Assembly (NCBI GenBank): GCA_900545215.1
Contig: UQXW01000023.1
Coordinates: 1-32,400 of the forward strand
Source of the DNA: an uncultured Bacteroidota bacterium
GTDB taxonomy: Bacteria > Bacteroidota > Bacteroidia > Bacteroidales > P3
DNA length: 32,400 nt
Reading direction: 5' to 3'
Position 1 is the stretch's first letter; each line of letters starts with the position of its first letter. The position numbers were made by a program, and so were the translations under genes. Positions 15,626 through 23,739 of the stretch are shown here, one piece after another. The notes beneath the pieces are model-generated. The model had not been told where the DNA came from, did not search any database, and was given only the letters and a program-made list of their open reading frames with translations.

Positions 15626-16935
15626 AGTTTCACCTCCTCATTTCCGTAATATTTCAACAATAAAATTCTTATCAAAGCTTGATACTTTGTTTGCAGTAGA
15701 TTCTGTTTTGCAGAGAACAAATCGTTGCTTTGGCTCAGTAATTCAAAGGTTGTTTTCAAACCCAAATCGAATTGTTTGCTCACCAATTTGTAACTTTCTT
15801 CCGAAGCCTCCAAGCCTGCCTTCGCCGCAACCAATGAAGATTGGTAATTGACTAATTCCAAACGCAATTCATCAATGGTTCTGTAAATGTCCTTCTTTAC
15901 CATCTCCAACTCGTTCTCCTGTTGCAGCATATTGATTTTTGCTGTGTTCACAGCCGTCTTGTTGCTTCGCTTGGAGTAAATCGGAATGCTTATGTTCAAA
16001 CCGATATTCTCGTAAAACGAACTTTCCAACTGTCTCGACAACGAAAGAGAAGAACTGCTGTTGTAACCTGTATTCACACCTGCCGAAAGCCTGAAAGTGG
16101 GAAGATAGGACAACTTGGCACTTTTCATAGCCAAAGAAGCCAAATCCGAGTTTTGTTGAGCCATTACAAGCTGCGGAACGAAGTTCAAAGCTTTGTCATA
16201 TAAATATTCCGTTGAGAGAACAGGACTCATCACATAATCCTCCGACACTTCCATATCCGCAATCTCCACATTTTCCTTCAATTCCAATAATTGCTTCAAC
16301 GCCAATTTACTTTTGACAAGAGCATTCTTCGCCTGCACCTTTTGATATCGGTAATTCGCCTTCTGATTGGAGAAAAGAGACAAATCCACTTGTGAAATAC
16401 TTCCCAGTTCAAACATTTTCTCCGCACGCTTCAGTAAACTGTCCGAAAGCAAAAGCGAAGCCTCATTAGTTTTCAAAGCCTCACGAGCGTAAAGGCACTC
16501 CACATACGCCTGAACGATGGAAAGCATAATCTCGTCCTGTGTTGCAAGATAATCCGTTTGGGCAATCTTGCGGGACAAATCCTTTTGCTTTATATCGTTC
16601 AATAATTTACCGCAAGTCAAGCTCCAAGAAGCCGACAAATCATAAGTACCGCTGTAAACACCTGTGCCGCTTTTATTCGTATAAGAGAAATTCTGACCCG
16701 TGTTAAAGCCGACCTCCGGAAGCAACTGCGAGCGGCTCTGCAAGTAATCTTCCTCCTGCACAAGGGTTTTCAAATATGACCTGCGTACATTGAGATTGTT
16801 CTGCCTTGCATAAGAAATGCAGTCCTCCAAAGACCATGGAGAACTTTGTGAAAAAGCACTCCGGTTTGTGAGAACTGCACCGCAAAACCAAACAAAACCC
16901 AAATAAAAACAAATTCCTTTCCAAGATTTCATCAT
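15622..16935 (-). CDS. TolC-family outer-membrane efflux protein
   Basis: Outer-membrane channel of 437 residues; family members trimerise into a barrel with a long periplasmic tunnel. The signal peptide ends at SAFS-Q (residue 29). The mature chain starts with the family hallmark WSLEDCISYARQNNLNVRRS and has two repeats rich in long helices, including AYVECLYAREALKTNEASLLL and YQSSLVAAKAGLEASEESYKLVSKQFDLGLKTTFELLSQSNDL, typical of the alpha-barrel. It is the first gene of the efflux and two-component operon and is preceded by a canonical promoter. A second Met right after the first makes the exact start uncertain by one codon. Confidence 0.94.
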   Translation of the reverse strand: MMKSWKGICFYLGFVWFCGAVLTNRSAFSQSSPWSLEDCISYARQNNLNVRRSYLKTLVQEEDYLQSRSQLLPEVGFNTGQNFSYTNKSGTGVYSGTYDLSASWSLTCGKLLNDIKQKDLSRKIAQTDYLATQDEIMLSIVQAYVECLYAREALKTNEASLLLSDSLLKRAEKMFELGSISQVDLSLFSNQKANYRYQKVQAKNALVKSKLALKQLLELKENVEIADMEVSEDYVMSPVLSTEYLYDKALNFVPQLVMAQQNSDLASLAMKSAKLSYLPTFRLSAGVNTGYNSSSSLSLSRQLESSFYENIGLNISIPIYSKRSNKTAVNTAKINMLQQENELEMVKKDIYRTIDELRLELVNYQSSLVAAKAGLEASEESYKLVSKQFDLGLKTTFELLSQSNDLFSAKQNLLQTKYQALIRILLLKYYGNEEVKL

Positions 16936-16961
16936 GTTCCTATCCTACCGATTTCCGAGAG

Positions 16962-16994
16962 CAAATTTACAGTCCCACTCATGCGAAAAACAAA
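16962..16994 (-). promoter_or_regulatory. Promoter of the efflux/two-component operon
   Basis: On the minus strand TTTG (plus 16991-16994) is followed after 21 bp by TAAATTTG (plus 16962-16969), a good match to the Bacteroidota -33/-7 consensus. It lies about 27 bp before ATG 16935. Confidence 0.7.
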
Positions 16995-17298
16995 TTTCAT
17001 CGTCAAATCGCTGCAATCAATCGACCAAACAGGCTTTTCAATCGATAAAATTAAAACTATATTTCGGCAAATTCCACACCGCCTGAGAACATCAGTAAAT
17101 CCACACGCCGGTTCATTTCAGCGTTTAATGTGGTGCATATTGCATCGACTTCCGTTACAAACATATTTCCTTACGACGGGGAGTTATGCCTGCGGTATTG
17201 AATATTTGTTGTACATAATCGGCAAGTGAGAGCTTGCTTTCTCGTTTCTTCTTGAAAAATCGAATGGTTTTTTTGCTATACGATTTCGGGTAAAACAA
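16995..17298. other. Intergenic region without a recognised gene
   Basis: About 300 bp between the efflux promoter and the terminator of the C69 peptidase gene. Short readings exist (for example 16981-17229 plus) but show no domain, start context or composition that supports them. No strong structure was noticed. Confidence 0.5.
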
Positions 17299-17332
17299 AA
17301 ATCGAGGAACAGTTTTCGTTGTTCCTCGATTT
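17299..17332 (-). terminator. Rho-independent terminator of the C69 peptidase transcript
   Basis: AAATCGAGGAAC (17299-17310) pairs with GTTCCTCGATTT (17321-17332), a perfect 12-bp stem with a 10-nt loop. The minus strand continues TTGTTTTA and the plus strand CTTTTTCGG. It lies 15 bp past the stop at 17347. Confidence 0.85.
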
Positions 17333-17346
17333 CTTTTTCGGTCGTA

Positions 17347-19095
17347 TTATTGGTTGTTTGTCGGCACTTTGATTATATCGCCATGGTCTTTGATTATCAT
17401 CTCATACCATTTTTGCGGATATTCCGGTTGCTCTGGGAAGACGCATTGCCCCTTACGGTAAGGACTTTCTTCAAACTTGCCATTGGTTTCTTTTTTGATG
17501 TTTCCATCGATGTATTTGACCAAAAGGAACTGGCTGAGTTTTTTCCATGACTTCATCATTTGGTCTGCTTTCGCATTGGAGAATTGTGTCATTATTTCCC
17601 TCATCTTGGTCTCGTTCCCGTTTTCTGCCTGCAAGCGTTTATCGACTTGTGCGACTTCATTGATGTAAGCTGATTCCAATTTGGTTTGTTCTTTTCTTAT
17701 ATCTACAATCATATCGGAGTAACGGGAGTACGCCATGTTGGTTACAAGGTTGAACAACCAGAAAGCTGAGGTTTCGGAGTAGGTTACCATGTTACCGTTG
17801 CCTTCTGCAAAGCATTCCGGTACCTTTTCTATCGAGCAGTACATCGGTACATATACTGTGGAATAGGTGTCATCGACTCCGAACCATAGAATTCCTTTTG
17901 CAGGATTAGGCATCCATGAACGTGATTGTGCCACGAAGGAGAAGCCGGTTTGCTGTGTGGAGGTTGCTCTTTCATGAATATATTTTTGGCCGTTTACCTT
18001 AAATCCCATAGGTCTCCAACGGTAAGGGCATGCGTAAGGTCCTGCTCCCAAGTCTTTGGTCATATCCATAAGTGTGCCTTCATAATGGTCTCTCATCAAT
18101 TCCATTACGTCCTTGACATCGAGTTTGTTTTCAGGCTTTATCCACAAAGGCATACGGTGTTTGAGGTTGTGTCCCATTGCATAGTCTTCGTATTCTTTTA
18201 TCGATTTGTTGCATCTTAAAAATGCTGCATATACTCTGGCTTCGCAGCCTCTTGCACCGGAGAAATCCAATGGTGCGTATGTGTCGCTGAAAGAAAAGTC
18301 TTTGTTTTCGCCTGTGTAGTATCCTTTAAGTCTTGCAAATGTTATTACATCGTGTGCATAGACAACCTCGACTTCGGGACGGAATATTTCTTTCATCTTT
18401 TTGGATGATATGGATTTGAAACTTCCTTTTGTTTCTTGGGCAAAAGTGGTTATTCTTGCATGGTTTGCGTGTCCGCTGATGTATCCGTCCGGAACTCGCA
18501 TAGCCACCCATACGGCTCCTTTCGTCCAACGTTTATCCACCTTGCCTTTTTTGTCATACACAGGAGCTCCTTTGCCGATGAGTTCCATTATCCATACTTC
18601 GTTTTCGTCGGCTATGGAAAAACTCTCTCCGGAAGAGTAGTATCCGTAGGTTTCAACGAATTCCGCTATTTGCTTTATGGCTTCTCTTGCTGTCTTCGCT
18701 CTTTGGAGAGTGAGGTAAATAAGACTGCCGTAGTCTATTCCGCCGGTTGTATCGACCAATTCGTTTCTACCGCCGTAGGTCGTCTCTGCTATGGATAGTC
18801 CCCACTGGTTCATGTTACCTACGGTTGTGTAGGTATTTGCCACTTGCGGAATCTTGATAAGCGGTTTTCCGGAATCCCAATCGATTACCTGCAACATTGT
18901 TCCGGCAGGATATCGGGCTGCTCGGTTGTAATACAGTTCTCCATAAAGAGTGTGTGAATCGGCTGCGTAGGTAATCATGGTGGAACCGTCTTTCGATGCT
19001 CCTTTGGTGATAAGGAAGTTCGTGCATGCAAAAGATGTCATACTCATGCTTACGAGTGCAACCATCAATGCCAATAATTTTCTTCTTGTACTCAT
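17347..19095 (-). CDS. Exported C69-family dipeptidase
   Basis: Peptidase family C69 (dipeptidase A-like) of 582 residues, an N-terminal nucleophile hydrolase. A signal peptide at 1-23 ends MTSFA and is followed directly by CTNFLITKGASKDGS, so removal of the signal would expose Cys 24 as the catalytic N-terminal residue. Other family segments are MITYAADSHTLYGELYYN, NMNQWGLSIAETTYGGR, GIDYGSLIYLTLQRAKTARE and SFSIADENEVWIMELIGKG. Relatives in this phylum are secreted or periplasmic and take part in peptide use. It lies 30 bp after pyrH on the same strand with no promoter box seen between, and ends at a strong terminator. Confidence 0.92.
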   Translation of the reverse strand: MSTRRKLLALMVALVSMSMTSFACTNFLITKGASKDGSTMITYAADSHTLYGELYYNRAARYPAGTMLQVIDWDSGKPLIKIPQVANTYTTVGNMNQWGLSIAETTYGGRNELVDTTGGIDYGSLIYLTLQRAKTAREAIKQIAEFVETYGYYSSGESFSIADENEVWIMELIGKGAPVYDKKGKVDKRWTKGAVWVAMRVPDGYISGHANHARITTFAQETKGSFKSISSKKMKEIFRPEVEVVYAHDVITFARLKGYYTGENKDFSFSDTYAPLDFSGARGCEARVYAAFLRCNKSIKEYEDYAMGHNLKHRMPLWIKPENKLDVKDVMELMRDHYEGTLMDMTKDLGAGPYACPYRWRPMGFKVNGQKYIHERATSTQQTGFSFVAQSRSWMPNPAKGILWFGVDDTYSTVYVPMYCSIEKVPECFAEGNGNMVTYSETSAFWLFNLVTNMAYSRYSDMIVDIRKEQTKLESAYINEVAQVDKRLQAENGNETKMREIMTQFSNAKADQMMKSWKKLSQFLLVKYIDGNIKKETNGKFEESPYRKGQCVFPEQPEYPQKWYEMIIKDHGDIIKVPTNNQ

Positions 19096-19125
19096 TTCTT
19101 CTACTTGTTTGTTATGTATTAGATT

Positions 19126-19845
19126 TTATTTGCTCGGAAATTCGGATACTATCGTGCCGATATGTTCTCCTTCGACGACTTTCAGAAGGTTGCCTTTGGT
19201 GTTCATATCGAAGACATATATCGGCATGTTGTTCTCTTGGCAGAGAGCGAATGCCGTAAGATCCATTATCTTTAATTGTTTGTTCAATGCCTCTTGGTAT
19301 GTGAGACTTCCGTATTTGGTTGCCGTCTTATCCTTTTCAGGGTCTGCGGTGTAAATGCCGTCGACTCTTGTTCCTTTCAAGATAGCGTCGGCTTCCATTT
19401 CTATTGCACGGAGACTCGATGCCGTGTCTGTCGTGAAGTATGGGTTGCCTGTGCCTCCTCCTATGATTACGACCTTTCCTTCTTCGATGGCTTGGCTAAT
19501 GCGACGACGGGAACTCTCTTTGCATATAGGCTCTATTGCCAAACCGCCGAGCAACTCCGTTTTCACTCCTTGCTTTTCCAATTCGGCTTGCAGAGCCATG
19601 GAGTTTATCATCGTGGCAAGCATTCCCATATAATCTCCTTGCACTCTGTCCATTCCTTTTGCAGCTCCTTGTAAACCGCGAAAGATGTTTCCTCCGCCTA
19701 TTACGACGGCTATCTCCGCTCCTTTTTCTTTTGCGGATTTAATCTCTCCGGCATACTGTGCAAGCATGTCGGGGCTGATACCGTATTCCTGCTCTCCCAT
19801 GAGCGATTCGCCACTGAGTTTGAGTAAAATCCTTTTGTATTTCAT
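19126..19845 (-). CDS. pyrH: UMP kinase
   Basis: Phosphorylates UMP to UDP with ATP in pyrimidine nucleotide synthesis; a cytoplasmic hexamer of the amino-acid kinase fold. The 239-residue protein has KLSGESLMG at 9-17, VVIGGGNIFRG near 48-57, INSMALQAELE, VVIIGGGTGNPYFTTDTASSLRA and LKGTRVDGIYTADP. All are intact and the length is normal. In many bacteria pyrH sits directly upstream of frr; here frr is 3 kb away on the other strand. The 92-bp gap to queA contains a GC-rich repeat rather than a visible promoter. Confidence 0.97.
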   Translation of the reverse strand: MKYKRILLKLSGESLMGEQEYGISPDMLAQYAGEIKSAKEKGAEIAVVIGGGNIFRGLQGAAKGMDRVQGDYMGMLATMINSMALQAELEKQGVKTELLGGLAIEPICKESSRRRISQAIEEGKVVIIGGGTGNPYFTTDTASSLRAIEMEADAILKGTRVDGIYTADPEKDKTATKYGSLTYQEALNKQLKIMDLTAFALCQENNMPIYVFDMNTKGNLLKVVEGEHIGTIVSEFPSK

Positions 19846-19871
19846 TGTTTCTTCGTTTTGTTTTTTTATTT

Positions 19872-19922
19872 CGCCGTTTTATTTTCACGAAACGGCGTTT
19901 CGGCTCGACCGAACGGCGTTTC
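19872..19922. repeat. GC-rich intergenic repeat with hairpin between queA and pyrH
   Basis: CGCCGTTT (19872-19879) pairs with AAACGGCG (19890-19897). GAAACGGCGTTTC at 19889-19901 and GAACGGCGTTTC at 19911-19922 are near-copies in direct order, and the first is itself palindromic around a central G. It could act as a terminator or attenuator for queA before pyrH. Related words occur near 4661-4742 and 6605-6637. Confidence 0.6.
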
Positions 19923-19937
19923 ATTCCCGTTAAAACT

Positions 19938-21170
19938 TCATTTTGTTTTTGAAGGTCTTAGAAACAGGCAGGCATCTCCGAAAGAAAGAAACCTGTAATT
20001 GTGTGTAAGTGCAAATTTATAAACTTTTTTCCACTCATCGCCTATCATTGCGGAGACCAATAGAAGTAGGGTGCTTTTGGGTTGGTGGAAGTTGGTTATC
20101 ATTCCATCGGTAAGTCTGTATTTATAGGTAGGGGCGATGATTATTTGTGTCTGACCGTAAAGCGTGTCAAGGTTTTCTTCTTCCAAACTGTGCAGTACGG
20201 CTTGCAGGGCTTCTTTTGCAGGAATGTCGGTCGGTTGTTCGTATGGTTCCCATTGCTTTATGTCCATGTCCTGATACCGACCTCTTTCGGAAATCAACTT
20301 TACACCGTGCCAGTAAAGGCTTTCCATCGTTCTGACGGAAGTCGTACCGACACATATTGTTTGTCGCTTGTAATCGGAAAGCAAATCCTCGATTACCTTT
20401 TTGTCTATACACACTTTCTCCGTGTGCATTATATGTTCTCCTATTGTTTTGGTGGTTACGGGTTTGAATGTTCCTGCACCGACATGAAGCGTAACGAAAT
20501 CGTATTTTATTCCTTTATTCTTCAAATCCTCAAAGGTCTTATCGGAAAAATGCAAACCTGCAGTCGGTGCGGCTACGGAACCTTCCGGATTTGCATATAT
20601 TGTTTGGTAATCCGTTTTGTCTTGTTCCTTTGCTTCTCTTTTCAGATACGGAGGTAAGGGAACAACGCCCATGTTTTGCAAAACTTCTGCGAAACTCCTG
20701 CCTTTATCCCATCGGAATTCGACAATCCATGCGTTGTCTTCCGGTTTTATTCTCCGAGCCGTAAGGGTTATGGAATTGTTTCCTATTGTCGAAGTTCTGG
20801 AGATATATTCCTCTTTCCATTTTCTGTTGTTGCCGATGAGACACTTCCATTTGCAACATTCGGTTGCCGAGAATGCCAACTGCATATCGCAAGGCTCTAT
20901 CGGTTCGAGACAGAAAATTTCTATTGTGGAACCGCTTTCCTTTTGAAAAAAAAGACGTGCATAGACTACTTTCGTATTGTTGAGTATCAACAATGTGTTT
21001 TGGTTCAAAAGATTCGGCAATTCGGAGAATACTATGTCGGTTATTTCTCCGTTTTCCGATAAACAAAGAAGTTTTGCTTTGTCTCTGTCTGCCAAAGAAA
21101 ACTTCGCTATGTTCTCTTCCGGCAGACAGTAGTCGAAGTCTTCTATGGCGATAGATAAAGGTGCAGGCAT
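19938..21170 (-). CDS. queA: S-adenosylmethionine:tRNA ribosyltransferase-isomerase (QueA)
   Basis: Transfers and isomerises the ribosyl part of S-adenosylmethionine onto preQ1-modified tRNA, making epoxyqueuosine. The 410-residue protein has FDYCLPEENIAKFSLADRDKAKLL at the N-terminus, LLILNNTKVVYARLFF, VPLPPYLKR, SVAAPTAGLHFS, VTLHVGAGTFKPV, CVGTTSVRTMESLY and MITNFHQPKSTLLLLVSAMIG. It is about 60 residues longer than the E. coli enzyme, mainly by insertions in the middle domain, a length I associate with QueA of this phylum. It follows purS by 3 bp and belongs to the pssA-purS-queA transcript. No preQ1 riboswitch was seen. Confidence 0.93.
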   Translation of the reverse strand: MPAPLSIAIEDFDYCLPEENIAKFSLADRDKAKLLCLSENGEITDIVFSELPNLLNQNTLLILNNTKVVYARLFFQKESGSTIEIFCLEPIEPCDMQLAFSATECCKWKCLIGNNRKWKEEYISRTSTIGNNSITLTARRIKPEDNAWIVEFRWDKGRSFAEVLQNMGVVPLPPYLKREAKEQDKTDYQTIYANPEGSVAAPTAGLHFSDKTFEDLKNKGIKYDFVTLHVGAGTFKPVTTKTIGEHIMHTEKVCIDKKVIEDLLSDYKRQTICVGTTSVRTMESLYWHGVKLISERGRYQDMDIKQWEPYEQPTDIPAKEALQAVLHSLEEENLDTLYGQTQIIIAPTYKYRLTDGMITNFHQPKSTLLLLVSAMIGDEWKKVYKFALTHNYRFLSFGDACLFLRPSKTK

Positions 21171-21173
21171 GAT

Positions 21174-21425
21174 TTATGCCTGTTTGATGGAGAAAGTGTA
21201 ACTTTCCATGATGGGGTTATGCAATAACTCCTTGCAGGCTTTGTTTACTTTTTCTTCTGCTTCTTTCTCGTTGGCAGCTTCGATGTCCAATGTTATATGT
21301 TTGCCTATTCTTACATTGGTGATAACGCCAAGTCCTATGTTTTGCATACTTGATGTTACGGCTTTTCCTTGCGGATCCAACAATGCCTTCAACGGCATTA
21401 CATCGATTTCTACGTTGAATTTCAT
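21174..21425 (-). CDS. purS: PurS subunit of phosphoribosylformylglycinamidine synthase
   Basis: Small 83-residue subunit that in other bacteria joins PurQ and PurL to form the FGAM synthase of purine synthesis. The match to Bacillus PurS is clear by eye: KALLDPQGKAVTSSMQ, VITNVRIGKHITLDIE and a C-terminal half ending ELLHNPIMESYTF. It is an orphan here: no purQ or purL is in the window. Its start overlaps the pssA stop as ATGA and its stop lies 3 bp before queA, so it is embedded in an operon of unrelated pathways. If this organism has a long fused PurL, the role of a free PurS would need explaining. Confidence 0.88.
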   Translation of the reverse strand: MKFNVEIDVMPLKALLDPQGKAVTSSMQNIGLGVITNVRIGKHITLDIEAANEKEAEEKVNKACKELLHNPIMESYTFSIKQA

Positions 21426-22177
21426 CTCTTAAAAGTGTTTGTTATGATAGATATTATGATATACAACAGAACTATGAACGGGATTGCGAAACAGTTCAAG
21501 ACGAACAAAAGCACAAGGCAGGATATGAGAAAGATGAATTTCACCTTATTGTCCTGCCAAGTGAAGTTTTTGAACTTCAAGGCGAACATTTTCAATTCGC
21601 TTACAAGCAAACCTGCCATTACGAGCGATGTCAGGCAGATGAAATAAGGGTTGGTAAGAAATGCTGTTATTGCAGCATAGATTTGTTCGCTATATAATCC
21701 CCACAGGTGTATTTTATTTTCGGAAAGATGTACAAGGAGCGGCAATGAAAGCCACAATAAAGCATTGGCAGGGGTAGGCAGACCGATGAAACTTGTGGAT
21801 TGTCGCTCGTCTAGGTTGAATTTTGCCAAACGGTATGCGGACATCAATGCCATGAATAAGGGTATGAGACAAATAAGGCTTGAACTGTCGGCAAAAGATG
21901 CCTGTGATTTCAATAGTTCCACCGTAATCAACGAAGGTGCAAGCCCGAAAGTAACCACGTCGGCGAGAGAATCGAGTTCTTTTCCGATGGGAGACGACAC
22001 TTTCAAAACTCTTGCGGTAAATCCATCGAAGAAATCGAATATTGCCCCTGCGATGATAAGCAATGATGGTAGTATCGGTATGGTAGAACCTTCCAAATCA
22101 TATAGGAAATATATCGCCAATATGCCGCAAAGCAGGTTTGATAATGTCAGAACATTCGGAATTTGTCTTCGTATCAT
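21422..22177 (-). CDS. pssA: CDP-diacylglycerol-serine O-phosphatidyltransferase
   Basis: Integral membrane enzyme making phosphatidylserine, the precursor of phosphatidylethanolamine, from CDP-diacylglycerol and serine. The 251-residue protein has the full CDP-alcohol phosphotransferase motif: Asp 48, Asp 51, Gly 52, Ala 55, Arg 56, Gly 65, Asp 69 and Asp 73 (DFFDGFTAR...GKELDSLAD). Multiple membrane segments follow. The start ATG 22177 (MIRRQIPNVLTLSN) is chosen because a TAATTTTG promoter box lies at 22199-22206; a reading from a TTG at 22201 would begin inside that box. It is the first gene of the pssA-purS-queA operon and diverges from the lipoprotein gene. Confidence 0.94.
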   Translation of the reverse strand: MIRRQIPNVLTLSNLLCGILAIYFLYDLEGSTIPILPSLLIIAGAIFDFFDGFTARVLKVSSPIGKELDSLADVVTFGLAPSLITVELLKSQASFADSSSLICLIPLFMALMSAYRLAKFNLDERQSTSFIGLPTPANALLWLSLPLLVHLSENKIHLWGLYSEQIYAAITAFLTNPYFICLTSLVMAGLLVSELKMFALKFKNFTWQDNKVKFIFLISCLVLLFVLNCFAIPFIVLLYIIISIITNTFKR

Positions 22178-22198
22178 ATTCGGTTTCCTTTCAAAGTC

Positions 22199-22233
22199 CA
22201 AAATTACTCATTTCCTGAAAAACGGAGGACAAA
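22199..22233 (-). promoter_or_regulatory. Promoter of the pssA-purS-queA operon
   Basis: The minus strand reads TTTG (plus 22230-22233), 23 bp, then TAATTTTG (plus 22199-22206). It points away from a second promoter on the plus strand whose -33 element starts 11 bp further on. Confidence 0.6.
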
Positions 22234-22243
22234 AAAGGTACTT

Positions 22244-22278
22244 TTTGTTAGGTTCTATCGTTATAATACGTATCTTTG
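22244..22278 (+). promoter_or_regulatory. Promoter of the lipoprotein-frr operon
   Basis: TTTG at 22244-22247 and TATCTTTG at 22271-22278, 23 bp apart. About 40 bp remain to ATG 22319. Confidence 0.6.
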
Positions 22279-22318
22279 CAAAGTGAAAATTGTAGGCATT
22301 GGTGTGTTGAAACTCAAA

Positions 22319-22744
22319 ATGAGTAATATAGGAAGGGGTTTCTTTCTCTTAATGGTGGTATGTTCATTTTTGTCTTTGTTTTCTTGCAAGGACAATGAAG
22401 ATATTATTACATCTGCCGATTGGGTGGGAAATTGGACGATAGTCGAGAGCGGAGACATGCAACAAGGTGGGGAATATACCAAACCTTACACCGGAACAAT
22501 AAAGATGAAAGCATCTGATAAAGACGCTATTGTGATGAGTGGTAGTTTGTTTGACTTACCTTCTTCGGAGGTTGTGGAGGCGGAGGTTGATGAAAGAGTT
22601 GTGTCTTTCGATAAGCGAACCGATGATTATAGAATAGCCGGAACAGGAGAACTGAAAAATACGAATGAAGCACGGTTTGAGTTCTCGATATTGAAAGATA
22701 ACGAGACAAAATCATATACAAGAATAGCAGTAAAAATACAATAA
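22319..22744 (+). CDS. Small lipoprotein, lipocalin-like
   Basis: Predicted lipoprotein of 141 residues with the lipobox LFSC (Cys at about residue 23) followed by KDNED, a charged +2 region. The mature part starts WVGNWTIVESG and alternates beta strands (GTIKMKASDKDAIVMSGSLF, RRVSF-like, RFEFSILKD, SYTRIAVKIQ), which suggests a small beta-barrel of the lipocalin-like or YcfL-like type seen often in this phylum; the exact family is not certain. The frame is open to 22163, but the promoter at 22244-22278 rules out starts before it. It lies 16 bp upstream of frr and probably shares its transcript. Function unknown. Confidence 0.8.
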   Translation: MSNIGRGFFLLMVVCSFLSLFSCKDNEDIITSADWVGNWTIVESGDMQQGGEYTKPYTGTIKMKASDKDAIVMSGSLFDLPSSEVVEAEVDERVVSFDKRTDDYRIAGTGELKNTNEARFEFSILKDNETKSYTRIAVKIQ

Positions 22745-22760
22745 AGAATCACGATCAAAT

Positions 22761-23324
22761 ATGAATGATGAAGCTAAGAAGATGTTGTCCGAAGCAGACG
22801 CATCAATGACGGAGGCAGTAGCCCATTTGGATAAAGAGTTGGGAAAATTGCGAGCAGGCAAGGCCTCTCCTGCAATGTTAGGAGGAGTAAAGGTTGATTA
22901 TTACGGTACAATGACACCATTAGATCAAATAGGCAACATAAATACTCCGGACGCAAAGCAGATAGTTGTGCAACCTTGGGAAAAGAGCCTTTTGGGAGCC
23001 ATAGGCAAGGCTATACAAGCGGCTAATTTGGGCTTTGTTCCGAAAGTTGAGGCTGATGTGGTAAGAATTATTTTACCGCCTGTTACAGAGGAAAGACGTA
23101 AGGAGTTATGCAAGAAAGCCAAGGCTGAGGCAGAAAATGCCAAAGTGAGCATCAGAAATATCCGTAGGAACATTTTGGAAAAGGTAAAGAAGTTGAAAGA
23201 CAACGGTATGCCGGAAGATGAAATTAAGTCCTTGGAAAAGGAAATACAGGATGTGACGGATAAGTTCATCAAAAAGACCGATGAGGTCGTGTCTGTGAAA
23301 GAAAAAGAGATAATGTCTATATAA
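22761..23324 (+). CDS. frr: Ribosome recycling factor
   Basis: With EF-G, splits post-termination ribosomes. The 187-residue protein has the full RRF pattern: HLDKELGKLRAGKASPAMLGGVKVDYYG at the start, NINTPDAKQIVVQPWEKSLLGAIGKAI, then VRIILPPVTEERRKELCKKAKAEAENAKVSIRNIRR and the C-terminal helix KEIQDVTDKFIKKTDE. Length is normal. It is followed 23 bp later by the TraR/DksA-like gene. It is not adjacent to pyrH, which lies about 3 kb away on the other strand. Confidence 0.97.
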   Translation: MNDEAKKMLSEADASMTEAVAHLDKELGKLRAGKASPAMLGGVKVDYYGTMTPLDQIGNINTPDAKQIVVQPWEKSLLGAIGKAIQAANLGFVPKVEADVVRIILPPVTEERRKELCKKAKAEAENAKVSIRNIRRNILEKVKKLKDNGMPEDEIKSLEKEIQDVTDKFIKKTDEVVSVKEKEIMSI

Positions 23325-23347
23325 AGGATTCGAGAAACGTATTTTCT

Positions 23348-23734
23348 ATGGAAGATAGTAAACGTGTGCGATATTCCGATGAGGAGTTGCAAGAGTTCAA
23401 AGAGATTATATTGGATAAATTGGCGAAGGCAAAAGAGAATTTGGCAATGCTTACGGAGGCGTTTGCCAACGATGCCAACGATATAAGCGATACGGCTCCG
23501 ACATTCAAGATATTGGAAGAAGGAGGCAATGTAAGCAGCAAGGAGGATAATGCGAATATGGCTGCAAGACAGCAGAAGTTCATCAAGGATTTGGAGTCCG
23601 CTTTAATCAGAATAGAAAACAAGACATACGGTATTTGCAGGGTAACGGGAAAACTTATTCCGAAAGAAAGATTACGCTTGGTACCTCATGCAACTCTCAG
23701 CGTCGAAGCGAAGCTTAAACAGAACAAAAAGTAA
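23348..23734 (+). CDS. TraR/DksA-family protein with degenerate zinc finger
   Basis: Protein of 128 residues of the TraR/DksA family: an N-terminal helical hairpin with acidic tip (ANDANDISDTAP at about 40-51) and a C-terminal segment IENKTYGICRVTGKLIPKERLRLVPHATLSVEAK. The classical family has a four-cysteine zinc finger here; this protein keeps only Cys 97. The acidic tip matters in DksA for acting through the RNA polymerase secondary channel. The same degenerate form is, to my knowledge, usual in Bacteroidota, so it is probably functional without zinc. It sits between frr and lspA, 5 bp before lspA. Confidence 0.88.
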   Translation: MEDSKRVRYSDEELQEFKEIILDKLAKAKENLAMLTEAFANDANDISDTAPTFKILEEGGNVSSKEDNANMAARQQKFIKDLESALIRIENKTYGICRVTGKLIPKERLRLVPHATLSVEAKLKQNKK

Positions 23735-23739
23735 GTTTG

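Noticed and set aside
19739..19924. Small reading with repeated KRR words upstream of pyrH
   Set aside because: The repeats are the translation of the GGCG-containing intergenic repeat; it overlaps pyrH in another frame.
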